64,000 nt of DNA from Tipula vernalis (taxonomy: Eukaryota > Arthropoda > Insecta > Diptera > Tipulidae): assembly GCA_958295665.1 (NCBI GenBank), contig OY282559.1, positions 253,079,461 through 253,143,460 of the forward strand, read 5' to 3'. The notes beneath the pieces are model-generated. The model was given only the letters and a program-made list of their open reading frames with translations. It did not search any database and was not told where the DNA came from. Positions 46,265 to 59,498 of this stretch are shown here, piece by piece (the stretch's first letter is position 1; each line of letters opens with the position of its first letter). The position numbers and the translations under genes were made by a program.

Positions 46265-47674
46265 AATTACTAATCATTTGCTTTAATGAATTTTGAAATT
46301 TCATTAAAATCTATTGAAAATCAACCATTTTCTTATAATGTAACATAATTATATACATGTAACATAATCACTTCCTGTCAGCACAGACATTTTTGTGGAA
46401 TGAAATGATTTGAAAAATAGGCCACTATAAAGAGAATTGAATTTTCACGCCCTTGTGTATATTCTGGAAAGGGAAATAAAGCTAATACATACTGGCTTTT
46501 TTTCTTTTGTGATGAATGATGGTAAAAATACCAAATAATATTTCTGAAAAATAGCAGAAAATATAACGAAAATATTCAATTTCCTAGATAAAAAATTTAC
46601 AAAATAGTGTGGAAAATGTCTGGTGTAAATACAAAAAAAAAATATCTGGCGTAAATTCCGGTTACCTTTACATGCAATTTTGTAAATTTTCAGCAACATT
46701 TATTATTTATTAAAATTGATTGAAACCCAATGTTCCGCACTTAACAAAGAACTACTCCAAATTTGTTCAAATCCAGCCTGTCCGAAACTAAGGCCTTCTA
46801 AAATTGAGATCCGAGAAATTAAATTCACATGATGGGGCAACAATTATTTCGTTTGGTTGCAGGAATTAGTATCTTTAAAAAGATAGAATTAGACTCCAGA
46901 AGAATAGGAGTTAAACTCGGAAAAAATTGCTAGTTCAATTCCAAAAAAGTGGAGAAATAAATTGAAATTAGTTATTTCTGTGCTTTATTTCGGTGCTGCC
47001 ATAGACATCATCTCCAACTTATTTTCTGGGGGTTACGTCTCTTTCAAAGGGGCATAATGGCCAGGGAAAAATGGTGTAATGCCCACAGAAACTTTCACTT
47101 TTGTCATTTCTCACTCAAATCAAAAAATAGTTTACGCTAAAAATAGAAATAAGCTGGGAAAAATTTTGGAGTTAAACCCAGAAAATATTTTTTTTACGAG
47201 TTTTAACTCAACTTTTTTAGTTAATTTTTTTCAACTGCTATTCGAATTGTTCTGCAAATTAGTCGGAACTCCTTCAAAGGAGGCTACCACACGACCTTTA
47301 GGAAATGGCCTGTAGGATGATAAACGCTACCTTGTGGGATTAACCTTGACTTTGAAATGAATAATATACACTTCATTTGAGTTTCAAAGAATGTTGGGAA
47401 TATGGGTAAAATTCGATCCAAAGTGCAATGAGAACAAAGTATATATTGAGGACTTTATTAATTTATTAATTGAAATAGGTTGAAGATAAGTTACGATGTT
47501 AAAAACACTAATGGTTTTAGATAGATGGCCCCGCGAGCTTTCAAGAGGCATAAAACAATTTGCGGGGAAACGCTAAGTTGTGACGCAAATAGGATAAAAA
47601 ACCTATGTAAATTTCGTTTACCCCACACATACCACCACTTCGTAGTAGTCTCACGTGTGTTCCATTTTTAGTTC

Positions 47675-48110
47675 TTACAGGTCAATAAGTTCATTATGCC
47701 TACTCTCCACCATGTCATTATCCGACTTGCTAAGCGGCAGACCATCAGGAAAGTGATGGTTCAGGAACTCAGATGACACTGGTACATGACTAAATGGATG
47801 GCAGAAGAATCCTTTAATGGTTTGGGCACTAGATAGGCTTAAATCACACAGAACATATGCCTGGTATACTTTGCTTCTAGAGTGTCTCGATATCAATTTG
47901 ACACGCACCAACTGTGGATTTGACACGGTTAGGTTAAATTGCCTGAAGTTATTTGGAGTAAACCTGTCTTCTATTCCAACTTGGATCTCTCTAGTATTGG
48001 TAACCCATTACCTCCGAAGAATCGATGGATCCTCAGCCAAAGTACTGGCTCGGCTCGATGTTGCTCAACCTGTAAATTCATAGCTCCCTTATGACTAGGC
48101 TATGCCCTCT
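47675..48110 (-). pseudogene. Unidentified coding-like remnant, probably from a mobile element
   Basis: The minus strand gives STLAEDPSILRR, stop, VTNTREIQVGIEDRFTPNNF and an uninterrupted run with VRVKLISRHSRSKVYQAYVL and SEFLNHHFPDGLPLSKSDND, ending at a natural stop (47675). The patch is G+C-richer than its flanks, like the LINE remnants. An 88-codon frame on the opposite strand overlaps it. I do not recognise either product, and give no function. Confidence 0.3.
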
Positions 48111-48633
48111 CTTGCCCCCTGAGACATTTTCTTTGATGTTCTTCGTGAACTTTCGCCTTTCATTTTCATTTTACAGGCCAATAATTGGTAGTCTCCTTTG
48201 CGAGTTTAATTCCTGCGATCCTAGTTGATCTTCGGGGAGTCGCGTAAAAATGTAGCACCGTTGGAGATTCGTTTCAAATTTTCATTGTTCTCATTTTCAT
48301 CATTTTTGATTTTGACGTGATAACTTCGTAAGTAAATGAAAGCAATATGCGAGAATACTGTGTTTGATAGGGGTGTAGTCTACTTGTCTTGATTGAGCAT
48401 AGATCAAATAACTGAATTGCGCATAATTAAACAACCGTCAAACAGTGCGAACAGTGTCATAGGAGATCTTCGTCCTTAATGCATACACTCCAAAGGGATC
48501 GTAGAAGCGAAGGGTCAACACAAAAAATCAATTTCACAGAATTAGCACATTGCATAATAACTAACGAATTTTTCGAGTAATTTTTTTTTTTTTTTTGCTA
48601 AATGTAGGAAACGTTTAGATCTACATTTTTTAA
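48111..48633. other. Non-coding DNA left of the piggyBac element
   Basis: Nothing recognised; a T homopolymer run lies near 48580-48597. Confidence 0.4.
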
Positions 48634-48739
48634 CCCTTTGAGGACAAAATTACTTTTTTATGAATGAAAAACGGTTTAAATGAAAAAATATTGTTATTAT
48701 ACTCCATTTAATTCATAACCATAAACAAAAATTAAATAA

Positions 48740-50170
48740 TTCATCGAGGAGAGATTTTGAGACACATTATTTGTACTGCATTTCCAAATCGTTCTATGAT
48801 GCGATTCAAGCCGCTTACTACATTGTACACATCTTAGAGGAGTGGTTCTCATTGGAAAATGGGCGTCTTTGTGGAACTATTCTTTTAAAATAACTGGCCG
48901 GTGTTTCAACAATTTTCCGACTTTCCCGTTTTCTCGGCCCTTGATTTGCCGCAGTCAATCCTACAGCCTCTAACAGTCGAAATTGTTTTAGAGACATAGA
49001 TGACTTTAATCTTTTTCTTAAAATAAAAGGAATTCGATGCACCATTTGTGAGATTTTCGGTCCGTTTAGCAAAAGGATTTTAATAAGTCGAATTTGTCCC
49101 CATATTCCATATGGCGGGTATAATCCTTTATCGTACTGGGACATGGCATGTCTTTTTGGCTACCATCATTTCTTTGGGTTCCTACTGTTTGTATTTCTGC
49201 AGGATTGTGGAAATTTCCAAGAAACAAGACCGGTTTTCTATCCATCCAATTTACGTTCCCATGTCTCATCCCATTTGATGAGACATGCCAAGCATAATCG
49301 CCTCATTTTAACTTTTTGTTAATTTTTAATACTGGTATCCCTTTTTTATGTTTCCGTACTGTTCCACAAGCGTATATGCCATTGGTCAGCAAGAGTTTCT
49401 GTAGTTGCACCGAATTAAAAGAATTATCAAAGTTAACTCTATGTTATTTTACAACAATTTATTTCCTGAGGCTTGTAACAATTCGCAATTCTAATTTTTT
49501 TCACAAGTTTCACTTACTTTTCTCGTGTAAATTTCCAATTAACATATGTAGCTGTTGAATCTGCTCTTACCCAAACCTTCTAATCCCTCTTTATTGGTTT
49601 TATCGGCATGTATTGCCGAATGCTGCTCCTCCTTTGAAAAGAATCATAGATTGATCCACGGTTTGATTTTAATTCGGGTTCAGTCATGATCAAAAGGTAT
49701 CGTTCAATTTTTCAAACATCGGGCGAAGTTTATAAAGTTTATCATAATGTTTATCTTGTTTTCCAGGCCGCTTCATGTTGTCGTTCAAATGTAAACAATT
49801 TAAAACCCATTCAAAACCCATTCAATTCTCGCTATAATAGAACTTATGTAGTTGTCTCTCAGCTGAACGGTTGACTATCAGTAATCTCTGTAGCTAATTT
49901 CTGGTACATTTGTCCCTGATAAATCAGCAAATAAATTTGGTTTAGAGCAGTTAGAAACATCACTAGTCCAATCCAGAATTCATTTGTACTTTTTGTTAAA
50001 AAACTAGATATCGGTAACTTATCATCGCTGCTTCAATCATTGTCCGATCCACTTTGTATTCTATCTTCTAAAAACACACCTTGAGCATCTTCACCAGTAG
50101 CAGTTATTCGCGTTTTCTCTGAGAAATCATTCTCATTTCTTATTTCAGTAAGGTAATAATACCTTTCAGG
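48740..50170 (-). pseudogene. piggyBac transposase, multiple frameshifts
   Basis: Segments in the expected order: NEFWIGLVMF, LHLNDNMKRPGKQDKHYDKLYKLRPMFEKLN (pieces), QSMILFKG, YMPIKPIKRG, HRVNFDNSFNSVQLQKLLLTNGIYACGTVRKHKKGIP (pieces, with the DN of the catalytic region), KLKRGDYAWHVSSNG, VNWMDRKPVLFLGNFHNP (second catalytic Asp region), and PCPSTIKDYTRHMEYGDKFD. The end is a basic region (SLKQFRLLEAVGLTA) leading to a diverged Cys-rich RING/PHD-like tail. Frameshifts and stops occur throughout. Identification as piggyBac is firm from motif order and from the TTAA-flanked ends. Confidence 0.85.
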
Positions 50171-50173
50171 TTT

Positions 50174-50366
50174 AAGCTTGATTCACCAGATTTGTCCATT
50201 GAGCTCGTCAAGAAAATGACAACTTGACGGAGTTAAAAACCGAGTTAAAAAGATGTTATCTTTCTTTTGTGTCCAGCGAGATAACATATTTTTAACTCGG
50301 TTTTTAACTCCGTCGAGTTGTCATTTTCTTGACGAGCTCAATGGACAAATCTGGTGAATCAAGCTT
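50174..50366. repeat. Long foldback: 88-bp arms, 17-nt loop
   Basis: Arms 50174-50261 and 50279-50366 are inverted copies with only two mismatches. TTAA overlaps the outer edge of each arm (50172-50175, 50366-50369), suggesting a piggyBac-type foldback MITE nested in, or generated by, the surrounding piggyBac element. Confidence 0.9.
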
Positions 50367-50534
50367 TAAGGTTATATAAATGTTTCTTCGAATTTCCTGA
50401 AAAAAGCAAAAAAAAATAGGTAAGTGCTTTGTGGTTGCAGCGAGAAAAGAGTAACCAATACATACTACCGTTGCATCGTAATGCCGATGAGAATGAGGCA
50501 AATTTTTGAATTTGTGGTGCTTTGAAAGGGTTAA

Positions 50535-53500
50535 GTAAAAAATTTGAGAATAAATATTTCATTTTAAAGCAACTAAATTCGAAAAATTGCTATTGCGAGC
50601 TAGAGCAGACATAATTGCCAAAACACGCCTTTTGGTACTAAAAACGAGAATTGAATATTGTATAGAGATGCACAAGAATGACCCTAACTAATTCTAGGAA
50701 CTTGAAGAATTTTTAACTTGAGAAAAATATATTTATGCAAGGTACCAAATTCCAACTTTTCTCCACCACAATGTTTACAAGTTCAAATAATATTAGAACC
50801 AGGGTTGTGCACATAAACAATGTAAACATAAGCATAGTTTGAATCATTTTTAGATATTAAACGCGACTAATGATGGTTCGCCCAAGCTAACTAACATTAT
50901 TATAAACAATAGTTCTTATGACCATTTTTTTATGTTATCATCAATTTTGATAAACAACTTCTTACTAATCACCCTACAACCGACAACAATGAAAACTAAA
51001 ATTTTACTGAATTAATATTGTTATCCCTGTTTCACATTCATGTTGCATCAATAATTCCTTTGTTTTGTTATCCTTTGTTGTATTTTTTTTATACCGTATC
51101 CGTATGATAAGCTCAGTACACATTAAATTGTGTTGCAACTTGCAAGTTGCTTTTTAACCACTCTTCATCCCCTTAAGTTTAATCATTATGTTTAATGGGT
51201 TCATCAGGAAAAATTTCTTTTAATGTAAAATTCCTTTTATCCACAAACATACACCCGTACTGTACTCGTTAGATTATAGTTTAGAGCCAATAAAACGCAA
51301 GCATTTTCTCTCGTATATACTATACATTGTATTTTGTTGTCTTGTATAGTTTGTCTCGAAAGTTATTTACGAACAAAAAAATCGTTTTTTTTTTAATTTC
51401 CGGTTTTTCTTCATCTGAAAATTATATTTTCCCATATTCCGTTTGTTTTGTTTTTTGCTCTGTAATTGTAATTGTAACTAATTGAGTGAATTAAATTCAA
51501 TTTGCGGTGCGTGAATTATGATGGTCATTGAACCCCTATTTCGTTTCTCGTCAAACTCCCAATAAATTGTCAGAAGGTGTAAGTTATCTTAATAGGTTGA
51601 TTATGTTTATGCAGTGCACGGCAATCTTTGAATGATTTCTGATGGCTCAAAGCTAATTTTAAGTAAAATTAAGAATAAACATTGATTTGATTAACATTCG
51701 GTTTCTAATAACATTCGATATTCTCGTCAAGAAATTTGTTAAAATGTTTTTTTCTTATTTGTACTGATATATATTTCTTGATTTTCATATTTTGAATAAA
51801 TTAACAAAATAACTTAACTGTTTTGGGGCAAAAAACATAAGTAACCGAATAAACGGCACGGCACAGTGGTTAAATAGACCCATTTTTCATTTCAGAACTA
51901 TTGGCTGACATGAAGCAACGAAATATGCAGGTTGGTTTACGCAAAACAGACCACTGTAACCGTACGTGCTCGATTTGGCTATTAAAAACACATAAATAAA
52001 ATATGTATGCTAATTTGAATAATAGTTAATTTTACAATCTTGGAATTTCACAACAAATTGAATAATTCGACAATTTATGTAGTTCATTATAAATTTGGAA
52101 TTAGGCCCTCGGTGTAGCTCATTTTGCCAAACTCAGATAAATGAAAAATGACGAAATTCCCATTGAATCACCCTATACACATGTTCTTTGTTTTGTTTTG
52201 ATGAAAAAAAAAAAACGAAAACAAAACTGAAAAATTAAAATGAGACACATAATACAATGCATTTATTTTATTTCAAACACACAAATACGTTCATATATAA
52301 ATTCCAATACGAATTATCGTTTCGTCTCGCATTCACATTGTCCTACGTGATTCTCTCTTTACAACTTTTTTTTGTGTTTGTATGTATTTCTCTTTCGTTT
52401 TCTTTGTTTGTGTTTACAATTTTTTGCAAAGTAGCAGCAGAAAAGTCTGTTATTTGTTTTTATTTTGATTTTTTGTTGTAAATCTAGCTCGATTCACATC
52501 TGTTTATTTACTACACACTCAGATGACTGACTGGTATACATATAACCGTCTCCGTCTAATTGTGAAAAAGAAACAAAAACAAATTAATTTTTTCTCATTT
52601 TTTAGAATGAATTGAAGAAATCGAAAAAATTTTTATATTCGTCAGTTTTGTTTTGTAACTGAAACTGTTTAGAGGTGTCTTGTAATAAAGTAATAAATAA
52701 ATAAATAAGAAAATCAATTCAATTATTTATTGAATTTTGTATTTAGAGAGAAAAAATATAGAAAATTTTATATTTTGTTTTCATTTTTATTTTTTACTTA
52801 TTTATATATAAATCAATGTATTTAAAATAAAATATTTTTGTATTTGAAACGAAAAAAAGAAAAGTTTTTTAAATAAAAGAAAAAGTTTGTTTTATACTTT
52901 TGTAATAAGAAAAAAAAATATTAAATTACGTCTCTAAACAATTTAGAGTTGAAATTATAAAAAAAAGTGAATTTTGTGAATAAAACAATAAAAATTAAGT
53001 GAAACGATCAATAAATAAAAATTATAATAATAATAGTTATCTATAAGAAAAAGTTGTTACGTTTTTTTTACAACAGACACGATCAATTAATTTACAATTT
53101 GTAAATACATATATACATCGATTATTTTACACGTTTTACACGAGAACGGATATATATCTATTTTGTATATTTGCGAGATTAAATAGCTTAAGGTGAGTGT
53201 ACTTTGTCTGCCTACGAACCTATGCCTGCCTATTTTGAACATCAGAATACTCTTAAGTGATTTCGAAATTCTAAAATACGAACCAATTTATTTAAGGGTC
53301 ACCTTCATTACTGTACTGATCGTTTTGTGTATGTACTACTTAAAATACACAACAACAATAAAATTTCTGTTATCAAAACTGATTAATAAATGGATGTGAA
53401 AATCAAAAAAAAAAAATAATAATAATTAAATAAAGAACCAAAACAAAAATTGTTGTGTATACTAATATGTTATCATTATCACACCAAAACACAAAATAAA

Positions 53501-54480
53501 CAAAACACCATATGTTAATTTTAACATGGCTACAATACGACTGTTTGAATTATATGTACATGGGACAGTGGTTTGTCAATTTTAAAAGACGGACGCATTA
53601 TTTGGATATACAACTTACAGTTAAGTTGGTTATTAAACCATTCGAAAATCCGTCATTCGATAGCATCCGTTTATATGTATATATGTACATTTGTATTGGT
53701 TTTTATACACACTTTACGTTTGATCGATAATCGTTTAAGTAAGTGTTGAGCAATACGAAAAGTCAGCTGTTTGTTTGGCTTTCATTTAATTTTTGAACTA
53801 GTGGTTGAATACTTTATTTGAATGTTGTTTTTTATTTTTCGCTTGATTTAAAAATTGTTTTGGGTGTTTTAATCTAAGTGAGTAAATTACGAAATAAATT
53901 GAAATGATGAAAATTAATATTAATCGACCAAATTTTGCTAACAAAGGTATTAACTACTTCGGTTCTTTAAAAAGGCTAATCTACAAAATCTACAAAAACG
54001 AAAAATGAGATCAAAGTTTATGTTCATAAAAATGTTCTTTGCACAAGAAGAGTGATGCAACTTTTGTGATTAAAATCCTCTGTTTTATATACAAAACTTT
54101 CAAACTGCTCTTATTATACTTATTGTGTACCGAAGATATGTACGCCTGTTTAGTGGTCCTTGTAGATACTTAGCCTAGTAGATTTTGTAAGTTTTATTCT
54201 ATAATTTTGGCCAAGAGAGAATAAAATTACCATTTCACAACCTGGTGTTCTTATAACATTAGCATTTCACAAGCTGGTGCTTCCTCAGGTTTTGATGATT
54301 TTTTTTTAATCTTTTCGTGATGAAGTCTAGATTAAGGTTTTAAAAAAATTACTTCGTTGATAACCCTTTCATTATGTAATAAAGCATCATTTTATTTAAA
54401 TTGAAATCGCGTTCAGATTATTTTAATTTTTTTTATAGTATTTTATTAATAATTTAGTATTAAAAGGTAAAGCACACATG
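50535..54480. other. AT-rich DNA without recognisable genes
   Basis: Nearly 4 kb with no known coding motif, RNA gene or defined repeat. Open frames are short and of AT-driven composition. A short direct repeat (CATTTCACAA(C/G)CTGGTG) occurs at about 54232 and 54265. Confidence 0.4.
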
Positions 54481-54489
54481 GAAATCAGT

Positions 54490-56060
54490 AAAGAAATCAG
54501 TAGAAAAAAGGAAACAGTAGTTTCCTATAAAGATAACAAGGCTCCTCCAACTAAGTGGTCACCCCAAGTAAGAGCTTTATTAATAACTAAGCCTAAATCT
54601 CTAACATTATTTAAATATTTAATTAGCGAACCCGTATCGAAACGATTTTTTATAAATTATAATCGACTGAGATTTATTCGCATTTCAAACGAGCCTATTA
54701 CAGACCGACCAACTAACGATATTACTTAACTCTTCATTTATCAGAGAAATTTTCCTAACAATAGAATCCGGATCTAATCGATTATATATTTCTATAAATT
54801 TGGACGTCATTAGCGAAAATGTGAAATTAACAAATCAGACAAAGAATTATCGAGAAAAACTGCCTGAGAACGATTAGAAAGATAGTTAAAAATCAATTTG
54901 GCAGCGGAAACCGAAAATCTAAACTGAGATAAGAGTTTATTAAAACGAATTCTATGATTAATAGAATCAAAGGCCTTAGAAAAATCAAACAAAGTTAGAG
55001 AAGTCAATTCCCTATTATTCATATTACGCTTCATATATCTTCACATACATTTAATAACGCAGTAGAAGTGCTATGAAAGTTTTTAAATCCAGATTGGAAG
55101 AACCTAATTAAACTATTGCTATTTAGATGCGATTGAATTTGATTTTTGACAGCTAGGAAGAGGACGTGAGAATGAAATTGAAGATATGCAACAAGTATTT
55201 TGAGACGAAAGGGAAAACTCACTTAACGAATTTTAAATTGACGTTATCCAGACCAGAAAATTCCGATTTAACCTTCCAAATAGCAGATTGTAAATGTACT
55301 TTTACTTCTGCCTAGTCCTAAATTACGAACATTATGCCAGAAAACCTTGGGAGGAAGAGAGGAGTCTAAATTGTCCTTGAAAAAATTACGTTTAGCAATC
55401 CGAATTAACTCTACAACTCTATTACAAGCCTGGTTAGAATCTAAATGAGACTGCCTATTAGGATACCTTTTCCAAAAACGATATTTACTAACTCTATTAC
55501 TTATGGGCATGGCATTGGAAATTTCCTAAGACAACCAAGGTGGACATTTCGCTTTGAAAGTAACCTTTTTAAGCGGAACACAACTATCAAAGATCAAACT
55601 AATATACGAGTTGAAAAATTATATTTGGTTAGTTGCAGAACTAAGGCAAAAAATAGCCTCCCAAGAAGCGAGTTACAAACTAAGTAAAGGCGGAAATTAT
55701 CTATACTAGAAAAATCTCTAAAGCTAAAACTATTAGGTTTAGGTGGAGAGTAACAGTTCCCAGAAAAAACTAAAATATCATGATGCAATCCCTTACCGAG
55801 AGACAACTGATTTAAAAAGCAAATAGAGTTACTAGTAAAAGAGATGATATGGCCAATAAGGAAATAAGAGGCACCGCTAGCGGTTTAACAACAAAACGTG
55901 GGTGCCATAATATTGTGATCAAGTTTTATTATTCATGATTGTTTAAAAGATTCAAATAATCCCGGGGGAAGCTGGAATTTTGAAGTATGTCGAAATTAAA
56001 GTCATCTGATATAAACATTCTTTCGAATCTACAAGAGAAAAAACTAAACAAACTTCCTAA
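54490..56060 (-). pseudogene. CR1/jockey-like LINE ORF2: endonuclease end and reverse transcriptase, deleted
   Basis: Minus strand, in order: ISDDFNFDIL and YLNLLNNH (endonuclease, GDFNxD motif with Gly lost), CNSLLGRLF and SKYRFWKRYPN (linker), NLDSSLPPKVFWHNVRNLG, VAYLQFHSHVLFL, IRFFQSGFKNFHSTSTALLNVCEDI, and LTLFDFSKAFDSINHRIRFNKLLSQFRFS with the first catalytic Asp. After YLSNRSQAVFLDNSLSD the PQGS and ADD boxes are missing. Reading resumes with SLINEELSNIVSWSV, NANKSQSIIIY and NNVRDLGLVINKALTWGDHL to about 54540. Stops and frameshifts are frequent. The plus-strand frame at 54478-54729 is a shadow of this region. Confidence 0.75.
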
Positions 56061-56821
56061 GTCGAAAAGGGATTTTTTAAATTGGACATACGACCTCTTA
56101 CTAGTTTTCGGAGGGTTATAAACGGTAAATTACTGACTCAATTGCTGTTTCGCCCTATGCACAAGTATGACAATCAGGATTTTACACGTCAGAACTGCTA
56201 TGTATGAGCCTTCGCCAATTTCCCCTGACTGTACACTTTAACGCTTTAAACAAAAGCACTGTTAGTTGATAAAAATTCCCATGGATGAAGATGTCACAGT
56301 ATACCATCACAAACCTATAATATATTTACTAGTTATTCCTTTAGCCTTTAAAGCCCAATGAGTCGCGCATATACTTGAATCTTAGGTCTGTGTTTCAATA
56401 CAATTAAACAGTTAATCTGGCATCAAATTGGTAGATCCAGCGAAAGAAGCTGCTAATGATATTAAATCATTAACTAACATCTGCAGATGTAGTATTTCGA
56501 TAAACGATAACATAATCTTTAAAACTTTAAATAAATTTTCAGAAATTATATGAATGAATCTCTTGTGTTATTCATGTTCGTTGGGTTTAATGTTTAATCC
56601 CTTAGTGGTTTGGCTTGCTGTTTATCATTCTTCGGATTGAGCTACTTCGAGAACCCCCAAATATCTGAGGCTTTTCGCTATTTTGTATCTACCATCTTGT
56701 GTTTTCAAATTGTGATATCAAACAGAAATGACCTCAAAAACCTTTAATAAACGGCTTTCACATTAAATGTCCATTTTACATTTTTAAAAATTACTTTCAA
56801 AAAGTTTTCAGCGGAGTAATT
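56061..56821. other. AT-rich DNA without recognisable genes
   Basis: Nothing recognised between the LINE fragment and repeat copy C. Confidence 0.4.
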
Positions 56822-57262
56822 TTTACTTTCTTTTACTCTAGTAAAATAAAGTATAGTAATGATGAATTATCTATTTTGAGGTTCCCTGAGTCCGAAAAAG
56901 TGGGTTTCGAAATGGTGTCTGTCTGTCAGTCTGTCTGTGTCCTCTCTACAGCCCAGATGGTTTAACCAATCGAACTGAAACTTCAGATTTAAGCTTTTTT
57001 GATAAATTGGGAGGTCCCAGTGAATTTTACTCCAAATCGGCTAAACGGAAGTGGCCACTCCCTTCGTTCAGAAAATTTATTTTCCAAATATCTTAAAAAG
57101 TATAAGATTTACAAAAAACTACTTAATACAAAATGTTTCCAAAAATTATAAAAAAATAAAAATTAAAAAAAAAATTGAAAAATTATAAAAAAAAATTAAA
57201 TTTCTCAAAATTCTCTGTTTTAAAGTCGTCTGTTGGCCACACCTCCGTTTTTTCTTTAAACT
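56822..57262 (-). repeat. Dispersed ~500-bp repeat, copy C
   Basis: Inverted relative to copies A and B. It runs from TTTACTTTCTTTTACTCTAG on the plus strand to GGCCACACCTCC. It lacks about ten bases next to the GGCCACAC end and has a much shorter A/T block. Confidence 0.85.
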
Positions 57263-58250
57263 TCGATCTAGACTTCGTCACAAAGAGATTAAAAAAAAAT
57301 CATCAAAACGATGTGGAAAATTCAACTTTAATAAATTTTTTTTTCATTTTTAATAAAAATTTTACTCCAGTACCACAAATTAAAAAAGGTAAATAGCTCC
57401 TGAATTTTCGTGCCTCTTTCCAACCTTCAGATTCTCAGGACTGTGCATTCAAAAATTAAATAAAATACAACATTTACCAAAGAAATTTGTCATGTTGGTG
57501 ATTTGAATGGCTAAAACAAGTGGACATGAAATGTTCGGTTTTAAATCCATGAACCTTAATTCTTTGCGAAATTGGAGACAAGTTATTTCATTTTGTAGTG
57601 CATAAATCTTTCGGTGGTTTACTTTAAATTAAGTAAAAGCTTTAACTAGCGCAATTTTGAATACTTTATAAATACCGACTAGAATTCTGCTGTAAATATA
57701 AATTTTTTTTATATTTTTGTACATTCCACTCATTACCACAGAACGGACTCATCAGAGGACACGGCATAAGTGGGAGATTCATCTAATTTGGTTAAATGTG
57801 ACTAAATTTTCATTCCGGTTATATTGACTAAATAAAACCTAAATCAATGATAAAGAATTTATGGAATTTGAAATTTAAAACTTTAAGAATTTATTTTCTT
57901 AGAGTTGGAGCTTTATTGATGTAAAAATGCATCGTAGTCTTTTTCTTTATGGCTTTTAACGTTCCACGACCTGTGCTACGAAGAACTTCACTAAAAATGG
58001 TTCGATTAGCGTTAGCAGCCTTCTAAGGAAGAAGTATTTTTACGTAGTTTTTCAACATTTATTAACTTAACTCTCACTTAACGCTCCATCTCACCTCACC
58101 CATAAACTGTAGCATTACAACAATGTAAATTGGGAACTGCAATAATGCTTATTAATCTAAACGTGGTTTGGTAATATTATATTGTATAACAAGTCAAGAA
58201 AACGAGTCATTGCAATACGAAAGTAAAATTTGCAGCCTGAGCGATAGCGA
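57263..58250. other. AT-rich DNA; one short unidentified open stretch
   Basis: A minus-strand run of about 43 codons (58030-57900) contains NRTIFSEVLRSTGRGTLKAI and ends in a stop. It is unidentified and may be chance. Confidence 0.3.
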
Positions 58251-58257
58251 GTTTCTA

Positions 58258-59275
58258 GACGAGTTATACCAGAGCCTTCTAGAGTATAGAGCCATAATCT
58301 TAATGACGTATTTTTTAGAAGCTTTTTTAGTGGTATAACTTTTCACTGATTTCCATAGGAATCCATAGTAAAAATGGTGTTTTTTAGCTTCAAGTTTTTC
58401 AATGAAAAAAGCAAAAATATTATAAAATATTTATATAAAAGTTTTCTACATATCTTTAAGAACAATATACAAGAATAGAACAGAAAGTTCTATTAGACTT
58501 CTAATAGAAGTATATAGAACAATATACATACAGGCCATATTGGTATTAAGTAAATATTAATTGCAGAAATATTGAAAATAAATTATTTCTAAAATATATT
58601 TTATCGAACTTTCATTTTGAAAAATACATCAAAATTGGCTCTGACAAATTAAAATAATACTTGCTAAATTTATCTTTAGTTTTACTAGTGTACGTAAGAT
58701 GTCTAAAATGGTTACAGAAAAATACGAAAAAAAATTTTTTAATCACAAAATTATCATACGTTCCTATATTTTGTGAATTGGTTTTGCTTTTCCTAAAATT
58801 TTTGAACTTGAAATTTCCCCGGGTGGTAATTTTTGGTACGATTTTTTCAAATTTTTACGGCCATCACTGCCATCTATGTAATGTATATTGACTTAATGAC
58901 CAAACGAATCGTAGTAAGCTTTTATTTCAATTTGACCAGAATGCTGTTGTTATGAATTTTTTTTAATATTTTGGTTTAAATAAATCAATTATTACAAGAA
59001 AATGAAAACGATTTACTTAAACGATATTCATATATGTTGAAATTCAAACATTTGTGAAAGTATTTCAGAAATCATAATTAAGAATTTGTAACGTTTTCAT
59101 TTAAAAATTTGTCTTAGGAAAAAAAGTAATATCCAATTTGTTTTGTGTGTTTTACTATGAAAAGTTTCGTTTTTCCTCGTTTCTAATTCCCTTATAAAAG
59201 CTCAGATTTTTTGATTATGGCTCTATAAAATACAGGGTGCTCTGGTTATACACGCTATTTTTTCTACGATACAAT
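58258..59275. mobile_element. MITE-like element with ~60-bp inverted ends; contains repeat D copy 2
   Basis: The left end (58258-58310) contains TATACCAGAGCC and TATAGAGCCATAATC. The right end (59210-59275), inverted, contains TATAACCAGAGC and TATAGAGCCATAATC. The interior from 58303 to 58467 matches 36116-36265. No coding sequence. Boundaries are approximate. Confidence 0.55.
58303..58467 (+). repeat. Dispersed repeat D, copy 2
   Basis: Matches 36116-36265 in the same orientation. Confidence 0.6.
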
Positions 59276-59498
59276 AGTCCAATAATATTTATAAATAATC
59301 AGCAACATAAAAAATAACAAACTTATACGGATCAACAAAACTAATAACTGGAACTTTCATAATATAATTGAAACCTTTCGGTTTTCACAAATCGTGTGGC
59401 AATTGACGAATGGAAAAGTTTAAAAAGCGCCTTAAGTGGACAAAAGTAAAAAAGTAAAATATGTCATAGGCTGTAACAAAAATTTGCGTAATTTGTGT

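Larger units (their letters stand above)
44961..47674. other. AT-rich DNA with simple repeats
   Basis: It contains a (CA)n tract, a (GTT)n run near 45430-45450 and an 18-bp tandem repeat, listed separately where clear. No coding motif recognised; the 78-codon frame at 47079-47315 has no known motif. Confidence 0.4.
48634..50530 (-). mobile_element. piggyBac-family DNA transposon, complete ends, inactive
   Basis: Both ends begin CCCTTT(G/C)A, pointing inward, and each is flanked by TTAA (48630-48633 and 50531-50534), the obligatory piggyBac target. The 1.9-kb interior holds a broken transposase on the minus strand and, near its 5' side, a large foldback (50174-50366). The family leaves TTAA footprint-free on excision, but this copy cannot make its own enzyme. 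Confidence 0.9.

Noticed and set aside
54478..54729. 83-codon plus-strand open frame
   Set aside because: The opposite strand carries recognisable LINE RT sequence (NNVRDLGLVINKALTWGDHL), so this frame is its shadow.
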